64,000 nucleotides of DNA from Pedobacter sp. D749 (GTDB lineage: Bacteria > Bacteroidota > Bacteroidia > Sphingobacteriales > Sphingobacteriaceae), in assembly GCF_019317285.1 (NCBI RefSeq), contig NZ_CP079218.1:3844001-3908000 (forward strand), written 5' to 3'. The translations under genes and the position numbers were made by a program. Within the stretch, counting starts at the first letter, position 1. Every line of letters begins with the position of its first letter. The notes beneath the pieces are model-generated. The model had not been told where the DNA came from and searched no databases. It saw only the letters and a list, made by a program, of their open reading frames with translations. Below, piece by piece: positions 51,073 through 58,414 of this stretch.

Positions 51073-52476
51073 TTAAAACAAAATGGTATAATTCAACTTA
51101 CTTCCAATGGCTGCAATAATTTCCCATTTGCCATCAGTATTTCTAATAACCGGTTTTGCGGTGCCTTCACCAAGCTGTATGTAATACGCTTTATCACCAA
51201 TTAAATATAAACCCTTGCCAGCTTCTTCAATGTTTGAAGCAGTAGCCAAAAGGAAATACAAATCTTTTGATGGTTTATCAATAGTAATCTCTCTCGTTAA
51301 ACCTTGTCCATTTTCCATCACTTTAACGGCATCAGTAACATTTGTTCCGTTAATGATGTACTTAAACTCCGGACGGTCTTGTTTATCCATTACATAACCC
51401 TTGGTTTTAAAACCAGTGCCAGCCGTGTCGGCAATCCAATTAGCCTGGTCGTTTGCTAACTTTGATATGGCCAGAACAGATTTTTTCGTGAAGCGGGTAA
51501 CACTGCCCAATGCACGTGAGGTACCATTTCCACGGCCATCCCACATTGGCGTAGCATCGATAAAATCGCCGTGCCATCCTTGCAATAATGTACCATTATC
51601 TAAATCGTAGCTATAGGCAACTTTCTCTGGTCCGCCTACTGAAATAGCGTGCACCGAGCGTACTCCAGGGGCTACATCTACAAAACTTCTTATCATATTG
51701 TTGCTAGCTGCTTCAATATAAATTGGGTCTGCACCATCGTTTTGGTTTGGTTTTGGAATTTCGGATAGTTCAGTGATTTGGATATTTCTGAACGCTACCG
51801 AACCATGATCGCCTTGCAAACGTAAAGGTCCTTTGGCTTTTTCAGCTCCTGCAGCTCCTCTGGTTGCGCCAAATAATTCAACATTTTCATGAATCAACAC
51901 ACCATTTAGTTCTGCACTGACGATTTTAGCATTTTGCGTTTTCTTTCCTGATGCATCAAATTTTGGCGCCTGGAAGATAATTTTAATGTGCTGCCATAAA
52001 CCTGGCGCTTTACTTGCATTCTGACGGGGAGCAACACCACCAAATCCTTTCTCAGCTTCCGGTTTGCTATCGTCCCAGCGTTGATAAATACCGCCATTGT
52101 TTGATGATGTAGCATTTTTCAACCCCCATGCATCGTCAATCTGGATTTCATAATTACCTTGAAGATAAATACCAGAATTTGTTCCTTTTGCTGTTAAATA
52201 ATCTAACTCTACGGCTACGTCACCATATTGATTTATGGTGTATAAATCGGAGCCTGCTTTTTTTGCTGTTGATTGGTTAACCAAAACCCCTTCACCTTTA
52301 GTTGTTTTTAAAACATTTTCGGTATTTAGGTCGGCCACTACATTTTGGGCCAATGACCATGAATTTGAGGGATTTTTAAAGGCTGAAAGATCTTTGAGAT
52401 CAATACGCTGGCCGAATGCCAACAGGGTTCCGAAAAGCCAGCAAATGGCTGTAAAACCCGTCTTTGAGATATTCAT
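51073..52476 (-). CDS. DUF1080 (3-keto-glycoside hydrolase-type) secreted protein
   Basis: Exported 467-aa protein with signal peptide 1-22 (CWLFGTLLAFGQ). The concanavalin-like DUF1080 domain covers about 25-235: SNSWSLAQNVVADLN, SDLYTINQYGDVAVELDYLT, GIYLQGNYEIQIDDAWG, and the closing GPLRLQGDHGSVAFRNIQI that typifies the family. Members are now annotated as 3-keto-disaccharide hydrolases. A second domain (about 245-467; PIYIEAASNNMIRSFVDVAP) is of unrecognised type and occurs with such proteins. Its 11-bp gap to the propeller-cytochrome gene points to joint action on oxidised sugars. An inverted repeat separates it from GH92 upstream. Confidence 0.83.
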   Translation of the reverse strand: MNISKTGFTAICWLFGTLLAFGQRIDLKDLSAFKNPSNSWSLAQNVVADLNTENVLKTTKGEGVLVNQSTAKKAGSDLYTINQYGDVAVELDYLTAKGTNSGIYLQGNYEIQIDDAWGLKNATSSNNGGIYQRWDDSKPEAEKGFGGVAPRQNASKAPGLWQHIKIIFQAPKFDASGKKTQNAKIVSAELNGVLIHENVELFGATRGAAGAEKAKGPLRLQGDHGSVAFRNIQITELSEIPKPNQNDGADPIYIEAASNNMIRSFVDVAPGVRSVHAISVGGPEKVAYSYDLDNGTLLQGWHGDFIDATPMWDGRGNGTSRALGSVTRFTKKSVLAISKLANDQANWIADTAGTGFKTKGYVMDKQDRPEFKYIINGTNVTDAVKVMENGQGLTREITIDKPSKDLYFLLATASNIEEAGKGLYLIGDKAYYIQLGEGTAKPVIRNTDGKWEIIAAIGSKLNYTILF

Positions 52477-52530
52477 ATATTTGGTTTGTTAGTTTTAGCC
52501 ATGTTGAGGCCAATTATTACTTTAAAAATC

Positions 52531-52606
52531 AGACTGTATCATAAAGTGTAAACTAAATCTGTCATTCGACAGGCTCAGGATACAACCCTATTTTATGATA
52601 CAGTCT
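52531..52606 (-). terminator. 15-bp inverted repeat between GH92 and DUF1080 genes
   Basis: AGACTGTATCATAAA (52531-52545) and its exact complement (52592-52606) with a 46-nt loop; on the minus strand GATTTTTAAAG follows. It lies 11 bp beyond the GH92 stop and could terminate or attenuate before DUF1080. The loop contains a GTCATTCGACAGGCTCAGG repeat fragment. Confidence 0.7.
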
Positions 52607-52616
52607 TTATTTTTTT

Positions 52617-54905
52617 CTATTTTTCTGTTGATAATGAATAAGGGAAATCGGCTGGATTTGAACCTCTGGTTTTATTCGGCGTTGCACTCATATTGAAATT
52701 TAATACTGCACCTTTTTGCAAACCACTGTGGCTGATCCAGTTTTTAGAATATGGTTTACCATTCATCTGTAACGACTGAACATAACGGTTGTTATCGCTA
52801 TTGGCTGCTGCATTAATTACAACAGTTTTACCATTTTCTAAAGTAATCGTTACCTTTTTAAATAAAGGAGCACCTAAAACATATTGATCAACCGCTGGTG
52901 TTACCGGATAAAAGCCCATTGCCGAGAAAACATACCAGGCAGAAGTTTGTCCGTTATCTTCGTCACCGCAATATCCATCCGGAGTAGCTTTGTACATTCT
53001 GTTCATGGTTTCTCTTACCCAATACTGTGTTTTATAAGGTGCTCCACCGTAGTTGTACAGGTAAATCATGTGCTGGATAGGTTGGTTACCATGTGCGTAC
53101 TGGCCCATGTTCGCAATCTGCATTTCGCGGATTTCGTGAATTACACCGCCATAAGCACTCTCATCAAATACAGGAGGCATAGAGAAAACTGAATCCAGTT
53201 TGGTTACAAATTTACTATGGCCACCCATTAATTTGGCCAAACCATCTATATCCTGAAAAACAGACCAGGTGTAGTGCCAGCTATTACCTTCGGTAAATGC
53301 ACCGCCCCATTTAAATGGGCTGAACGGGCTTTGGAAAGTTCCATCCTGATTTTTGCCACGCATTAAACCTGAAGCCGGATCGAAAAGATTCTTGTAGTTC
53401 ATGGCTCTTTTCTTATAGATATCAATTTCTGATGCTGGTTTACCCAAGGCTCTTCCTAACTGGTAAATGGTAAAATCGTCATAAGAATATTCCAGGGTTT
53501 TAGCCGCATTTTCATTCTTTTTCACATCGAAAGGTACATAACCCAATTCGTTGTAATATTTAACACCATCGCGACCAACAGCTTCCATCGGACCCTCGTT
53601 ATTTGCGCCATGTTTTAAAGCCTGCCATAACGTTTCGATGTCGTAACCACGCATACCTTTAATATAAGCATCAGAAACTACCGAAGCAGAGTTGTTGCCA
53701 ACCATAATGTTTGCATAACCCGGACTGCTCCACTCTGGCAACCAACCACCTTCTTTGTAATCGTTGATTAAGCCTTGTTGCATTTCCTTGTTAATTGAAG
53801 GATAAACCAGGTTTAAGAAAGGATATAATGCCCTAAAAGTATCCCAGAAACCTGTTCCAGCGAACATGTATCCTGGTAAAACCTGACCGTTGTAAGGACT
53901 CCAGTGTACGATCTGGTTTTGTGCATCAATTTCGTATAATTTATTAGGGAAGAATAAGGTACGGTACATTGCCGAATAGAAAGTACGGGTTTGATCAATC
54001 GTCCCACCTTCAACCGCAATTTTACTTAAGGTTTTGTTCCAGATTGCTCTACCTTTTGCTTTAGTGGCATCGAAACCATCATTAGCCAGTTCTCTTTTTA
54101 AATTTAAATCGGCTTGCTCAAAACTGATAAATGAAGAGGCCACTTTTGCAAGTACCTGCTCGCCTTTTTGTGTGGCAAAACCAATAACAGCACCGGCATG
54201 ATCGACAGTTAACTCTAAATCTTTATCGTTAAGTTTTTTATCATTCCAGGTTTTAGATAATTTGAAATCTTTATTGAAATAGATTACGAAGTAATTTTTG
54301 AAATTTTTAGGCAATGGACCCCGGGCATATTTAGTGGTATAACCGATAATTTTTCTTTCTGCAGGAATAATTTTAATGTAAGAACCTTTATTCTGTGCAT
54401 CTACTACCACATAAGCACTATCCGTTTTAGGAAAAGTAAATCTGAACTGCGCGGCCCTTTCTGTTGGGGTAATTTCGGTGGTTACATCAGCATCTGCTAA
54501 ATAAACACTGTAATAATATGGTTTAGAAACCTCTGCTTTATGGCTGAACCAACTTGCACGGTCATCATCAGTAAATCTTAATTTACCAGTAACCGGCATA
54601 ATAGAAAAAGCGCCGTAATCGTTCATCCAGGGCGAAGGCTGATGGGTTTGTTTAAAGCCACGGATTTTGTCGGCATCGTAAACATAGGCCCATCCATCTC
54701 CGTTTTTACCAGTTTGTGGCGACCACATGTTCATTCCCCATGGCAATCCGATTGCCGGGTAGGTATTTCCATTTGATAGATCTGGTTTCGAAGCTGTTCC
54801 CATTAATGGGTTAATCCAATCTACCGGATCTGTGATTTTGCCAATTGTTTGCGCGAAACTGGTTGATGCCGCGACACTCAATAAGGCGATAAATAATCTT
54901 TTCAT
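52617..54905 (-). CDS. GH92 family exo-alpha-mannosidase
   Basis: Calcium-dependent, inverting alpha-mannosidase of 762 aa, probably periplasmic (signal peptide 1-19, SVAASTSFAQ). The N-terminal beta-sandwich domain is about 25-275 and begins VDWINPLMGT, the GH92 opening. The (alpha/alpha)6 catalytic domain covers about 285-700 with the likely general acid Glu539 (FTEGNSWHYTW), Asp648 and Asp650 (GDEDNGQTSAWYVF) and FWDTFRALYPF. The +1-subsite region reads GFKQTHQPSPWMNDYG (83-98) rather than the HxSGxG form of alpha-1,2 enzymes, so the linkage preference may differ. It follows the BSP gene by 40 bp. Trimming of mannose from N-glycans or yeast-type mannan is likely. Confidence 0.93.
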   Translation of the reverse strand: MKRLFIALLSVAASTSFAQTIGKITDPVDWINPLMGTASKPDLSNGNTYPAIGLPWGMNMWSPQTGKNGDGWAYVYDADKIRGFKQTHQPSPWMNDYGAFSIMPVTGKLRFTDDDRASWFSHKAEVSKPYYYSVYLADADVTTEITPTERAAQFRFTFPKTDSAYVVVDAQNKGSYIKIIPAERKIIGYTTKYARGPLPKNFKNYFVIYFNKDFKLSKTWNDKKLNDKDLELTVDHAGAVIGFATQKGEQVLAKVASSFISFEQADLNLKRELANDGFDATKAKGRAIWNKTLSKIAVEGGTIDQTRTFYSAMYRTLFFPNKLYEIDAQNQIVHWSPYNGQVLPGYMFAGTGFWDTFRALYPFLNLVYPSINKEMQQGLINDYKEGGWLPEWSSPGYANIMVGNNSASVVSDAYIKGMRGYDIETLWQALKHGANNEGPMEAVGRDGVKYYNELGYVPFDVKKNENAAKTLEYSYDDFTIYQLGRALGKPASEIDIYKKRAMNYKNLFDPASGLMRGKNQDGTFQSPFSPFKWGGAFTEGNSWHYTWSVFQDIDGLAKLMGGHSKFVTKLDSVFSMPPVFDESAYGGVIHEIREMQIANMGQYAHGNQPIQHMIYLYNYGGAPYKTQYWVRETMNRMYKATPDGYCGDEDNGQTSAWYVFSAMGFYPVTPAVDQYVLGAPLFKKVTITLENGKTVVINAAANSDNNRYVQSLQMNGKPYSKNWISHSGLQKGAVLNFNMSATPNKTRGSNPADFPYSLSTEK

Positions 54906-54945
54906 TTGTTGTGTTTGTGTTTTTTATATGCTTGTATTTATTTTC

Positions 54946-55617
54946 CTAAACTTGAGAATTTTTAACATAATCTACCCAAAGCGCATCTAAATCTTTACCT
55001 GTTAATTTTGTCCAGATATTTTTGGTATAGGTATGGTCTCTTAAAGAAGCATCAACGGTTTTAATAATCCCTGGTTTTACGCTTATTTCCATCCAGGCAA
55101 AAAAACCTGCAGTAATGCGGTAACTGTTTGTATAGCTGTGATCTGGTTTTAGCGCAGGGAGTGACCATTTAGCACCCGCATTGTCTACACCAAATTTATA
55201 GCGGGCATAATCTGCAATACCTTCGGTTAACCATCCCGGACCAACGCTTCGGCCATAATCCTGCACAATGTGCATCACTTCGTGGGTAACCACGTCAATA
55301 TCTTCGGGATGTTTAATCATCCACATGGAACTGAACGTTACTTTTCCATCAGCAGTTGCGGCAACGCCATCATAAGCAGTATCAACAAAAAATTTTACTA
55401 ATTTTATGGTTGATGGATTGTATTCTTTTGCCAGTTTTGGATAAACATCAAAAAAGGTCTTAATTAAGCGCTTTTTCAATTGTGGATTCAGCGCCGCAAA
55501 ATTGCTTTCGAACGATAAGGTATAACCGTTCTTTTTGGTAATTTCCTGTGCTTTTAATTGCAATGAAAATGCGGAAACAAGCATTACAAAAATCGAAAGA
55601 ATAGCTGTTTTTTTCAT
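54946..55617 (-). CDS. Basic secretory protein (BSP)-family metallopeptidase, single domain
   Basis: Exported 223-aa zincin-like protein (signal peptide 1-24, FSLQLKAQ). It has the plant BSP-family layout: an N-terminal alpha/beta part (GYTLSFESNF...LIKTFFDVYPKLAKEY), then HEVMH (112-116) with Glu113 as catalytic base, and WLTEGIADYARYKFG (129-143) with a third possible metal ligand. The C-terminal SYTNSYRITAGFFAWME and LTGKDLDALWVDY are shared with the neighbour at 56326-57306. Plant and bacterial BSPs are considered peptidases, though few are characterised. It lies 40 bp before GH92 and 708 bp downstream of the larger BSP gene, with a terminator and repeats between. Confidence 0.87.
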   Translation of the reverse strand: MKKTAILSIFVMLVSAFSLQLKAQEITKKNGYTLSFESNFAALNPQLKKRLIKTFFDVYPKLAKEYNPSTIKLVKFFVDTAYDGVAATADGKVTFSSMWMIKHPEDIDVVTHEVMHIVQDYGRSVGPGWLTEGIADYARYKFGVDNAGAKWSLPALKPDHSYTNSYRITAGFFAWMEISVKPGIIKTVDASLRDHTYTKNIWTKLTGKDLDALWVDYVKNSQV

Positions 55618-56271
55618 TTATCTGTGTTATTATTATTTTGGTTAGCGTGTTTAGTTCTGCAAAATAAATATAATATGTAAAACGTTTTAGTAAATGATCA
55701 AAAATTTTACTTTAGTGATGATTATTTTTACAAACGCGCACTGGAGGAGTGTAACGGAGTCGAGAACCATGATTGCTCAGCGAAGCTAAATCTGTTTAAA
55801 TAGATCTCTCCATTTCACTGCATTCCAGTCGATGACGATCGCTTTGTTAAGTTGTCATCCTGAGGGTTAATAATTTGTTTAAAATCAATATGAGTGACCT
55901 ATAATTATCTTCTCTTATCCCGTGGCGCGGTCTTGCCTCGGCTCGCCGCCGCCGAAGGGCTCTTTCTTTTTGGCATCAAAAAGAAACAAAAACTGCCGGC
56001 TGAAAATTTTTCTTTCGAAGCCAGTTGTTCGGCCAGAACAGTGCAGCCCGAAAAATTTGTTAGGCCGGATTTAAGTAGAACGGAGGTACCGTGCTAAGGC
56101 CTAGCTTGATGGAAATACAAAAGCAGCTAAGTTATTTGATTAATAATGATTTGTAAATAACGTCAATGGTAGCGGAGTCGAAGGATCTCCATTCTTTTGC
56201 TTTTCATCCGATAGCTAGCTATTGAGATGACGACCGTTCTATGTAAATCTTTTTTGTAATGTTCCTCCTAA
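55618..56271. other. Repeat-rich spacer inside the utilisation locus
   Basis: About 650 bp without a supportable gene. It contains a family A repeat (55741-55840), a GTCATCCTGAGG fragment at 55853, a clearly GC-richer stretch (55916-56098, GGCGCGGTCTTGCCTCGGCT and on) and a further REP-like piece (56158-56240, GCGGAGTCGAAGGATCTCC...GAGATGACGACC). The GC-rich stretch has a frame of 67 codons, but it looks like repeat translation. The spacer splits the two BSP genes into separate transcription units. Confidence 0.6.
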
Positions 56272-56321
56272 AGAGAAGTCAAGTTTTATGGCAAGTGTGC
56301 TATTTAAAACTTGACTTCTCT
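56272..56321 (-). terminator. 17-bp perfect inverted repeat after the large BSP gene
   Basis: AGAGAAGTCAAGTTTTA (56272-56288) and its complement (56305-56321), 16-nt loop, ending 5 bp before the BSP stop codon (56326). It probably terminates the upstream unit. The GAAGTCAAG core matches the terminator at 14532. Confidence 0.8.
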
Positions 56322-56325
56322 ATAA

Positions 56326-57306
56326 TTACTTTTTGCCGCTATAAGTAAGGCTTACCTTTTGTGGTTCTTTACTATAATCTTCCCAAAGCTGATCTAGTGT
56401 TTTTCCAGTTAAGGAAGCCCACGATTGTTCGCTGTACTGGTGTGCCCTTAGTTGCTGATCTAACGCAGCAATTAAACCAGGTTTTACATTCTGCTCCAAC
56501 CAGGCAAAAAAGCGCGCGGTAATCCGGTAACTATTGGTGTAACTCTGTTTCTCATTATAGGCTGGCAAACTCCATTTTGATCCTACATTATCAACCCCAT
56601 ATTTATACCGTACATAATCCGCAATGCCTTCAGTTAACCAAACCGGACCGGCACTATAGCCATAACCCTGCACAATATGCATGGTTTCGTGTGTTACCAC
56701 ATCAATATCGGTTGGGTGTGCTTTCATGTAACCAGCACTAAATAAAATTCTGTTTCCGCTTGCTTCTGCAACTGCTTTATATGCTGTGTCTACCACAAAA
56801 AGCACATCGTGTGTAGATTTATCGTTAAATGTTTTAACTAAAATTGGATAGATTTCGAAATAAGTAGCAATTAAATTCTTCCTTACCATTGAATCTAAAT
56901 CCGGGTCTTTGCTGATAAATGTTAATTCGTAACCTTTGTGTTTTTCTTTACTGTAAGAAACCCAGTTTTTTGAAAGTGCTGTAAATAGTTCCTTTTGAAT
57001 TTTCTTTTGCGATTTATTTTTAACCCATTTACTGTTGACTTTAATTTCTCCGGCTTTGGCCTGTATTGTTGTCGTTTCTTCTGTTACTAAATCTAACACT
57101 ACGTTTCTTTTGGTACGGTATCCATCTGCCTGGGCAAATTTTGGGTAAACCTGAAAAAAAGCTGCCTTAAGTTTGGCATTTACGATGGCGTTGATTGTAC
57201 TGTCTTTATCGTTAATGGTAATTTTGTATTCTCGTTCTCTATTTTGGGCGAAAGTATGAGCGCCTATAAAGGATATCGATGCAAATATTAATAACTTCTT
57301 AATCAT
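56326..57306 (-). CDS. BSP-family metallopeptidase with duplicated N-terminal half
   Basis: Exported 326-aa protein (signal peptide 1-20, IGAHTFAQ). The C-terminal unit (about 124-320) is a complete BSP domain with HETMH (206-210), WLTEGIADYVRYKYG and SYTNSYRITARFFAWLE, very similar to 54946-55617. The N-terminal unit (about 27-97) aligns with residues 126-197 (YKITINDKDSTINAIV with YELTFISKDPDLDSMV; AAFFQVYPKF with ATYFEIYPIL) but has no HExxH. It therefore looks like a half-domain duplication that might serve as a propeptide or binding module. It shares a unit with the zincin-like lipoprotein 78 bp upstream. Confidence 0.87.
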   Translation of the reverse strand: MIKKLLIFASISFIGAHTFAQNREREYKITINDKDSTINAIVNAKLKAAFFQVYPKFAQADGYRTKRNVVLDLVTEETTTIQAKAGEIKVNSKWVKNKSQKKIQKELFTALSKNWVSYSKEKHKGYELTFISKDPDLDSMVRKNLIATYFEIYPILVKTFNDKSTHDVLFVVDTAYKAVAEASGNRILFSAGYMKAHPTDIDVVTHETMHIVQGYGYSAGPVWLTEGIADYVRYKYGVDNVGSKWSLPAYNEKQSYTNSYRITARFFAWLEQNVKPGLIAALDQQLRAHQYSEQSWASLTGKTLDQLWEDYSKEPQKVSLTYSGKK

Positions 57307-57383
57307 ATTTTTTGTGTGGGTTTAGAAACAGAAATGATCTTGCTGTTGGCAAAATCATCTCTGTAGGTTTATTATATTTTACT

Positions 57384-58355
57384 TTAATAAGTGATGGCTG
57401 GAAAATCGGTTTTGGCCTTGACAAGCATTGGCGCCCAATCTGCTCCTTTTTCATCTTTTGATCCAAAAGCCGTTAATGCCAGTGGTGCCAAATCTGCTTT
57501 CGCTGCACCGCTCCAAAAGTGAATAAATTCACCAAAATTCATTTTCCTGGTATATTGTTGATAGCTTTTACCTTGTACAGTGAGTTGTTGTTTAGGAAAT
57601 TGTTGAGACAATAAGGTAAAGAAACCATTTAAAACTTTTGCTTTACCATAGTTATCATAAATTGGAAGAAACCAATTTTTGAACCATTGTGTTCCTGCCT
57701 TAGGGTAACTGTCGGTAACCGTCATCATTTTATTGTACCAACGTTGTGCATCGACGGTTCTGTTTAAGCCTAAATACACATCGTATTGATAAATCTCCAT
57801 CCACTTACTATCATGCCAGATATCGAAAGCCGGCGATTCTTTTACTCCTTTTGATGCGCCTTCTACGATGTGGCCGATTTCGTGGGTAGACAAATCAATA
57901 TCGTTATCAACGCCGGTAGTCCAGGCATCGAGACTGCTGGCTCCACAATCGGTTACGTTTCTATAATCGTGCGCGGCATCCAGATAAGTACCCGGATGGC
58001 CTCCGCTGTATTTACCTGCGTGATAAATTACAAATAAGCGGCTATCATCTCCAAACTTACCGTAAGTTTTTTTGGTATAGTTCCAGGCTTCTGCCATGTA
58101 TGTTTTTGGCCAGGCAATAGTTGGTTTAACGTCGCCATCGTAATAAACCACTACGCTGGTATCATAATAAACCCGGTTCAACAATTGCACATGCTCAAAC
58201 CAGTGCTCCTTCCATGTTTTTGGTGGTGCATCTGGTGGATCCACACTTTCTATAAACGGCGGTGCTGGCTTTACGGTCTCAACTGGTGCTTTTTTACTGT
58301 TGCAGGCTAACACAGCAAATAGAGCAATTGCCGATAACGATAAAATATTTTTCAT
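57384..58355 (-). CDS. Predicted zincin-like metallopeptidase lipoprotein, family unrecognised
   Basis: From ATG 58355 the product has 323 aa and starts MKNILSLSAIALFAVLAC, a clear lipobox with Cys18; the frame is open 42 bp further up. After a Pro-rich linker (about 25-48) comes a globular domain with THEIGHIVEGASKG, giving HEIGH at 158-162, and acids at Glu173 and Glu187 that could complete a gluzincin site. The tail MNFGEFIHFWSGAAKADLAPLALTAFG is reminiscent of the end of M60-like enzymes, but I cannot assign a family. Position between SusD and two BSP peptidases supports an extracellular proteolytic role. Surface or periplasmic anchoring is not determined. Confidence 0.65.
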   Translation of the reverse strand: MKNILSLSAIALFAVLACNSKKAPVETVKPAPPFIESVDPPDAPPKTWKEHWFEHVQLLNRVYYDTSVVVYYDGDVKPTIAWPKTYMAEAWNYTKKTYGKFGDDSRLFVIYHAGKYSGGHPGTYLDAAHDYRNVTDCGASSLDAWTTGVDNDIDLSTHEIGHIVEGASKGVKESPAFDIWHDSKWMEIYQYDVYLGLNRTVDAQRWYNKMMTVTDSYPKAGTQWFKNWFLPIYDNYGKAKVLNGFFTLLSQQFPKQQLTVQGKSYQQYTRKMNFGEFIHFWSGAAKADLAPLALTAFGSKDEKGADWAPMLVKAKTDFPAITY

Positions 58356-58380
58356 AGTGCTAGTATTAATATTTAAAAAA

Positions 58381-58405
58381 AGCACCGGGTGTTTCACCCG
58401 GTGCT
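58381..58405 (-). terminator. Strong intrinsic terminator after susD
   Basis: Perfect 11-bp GC-rich stem AGCACCGGGTG / CACCCGGTGCT with a 3-nt loop, followed on the minus strand by seven T residues. It starts 9 bp beyond the SusD stop and ends 25 bp before the next gene's ATG, so enzymes downstream depend on read-through or another promoter. Confidence 0.92.
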
Positions 58406-58414
58406 ATATGTATT

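Noticed and set aside
55894..56097. Frame of 67 codons in the GC-rich spacer
   Set aside because: Composition is that of a repeat, and there is no recognisable domain or promoter.
58356..58397. Upstream extension of the HEIGH lipoprotein
   Set aside because: The extra 14 residues precede a complete lipoprotein signal sequence, so the internal Met is the likely start.
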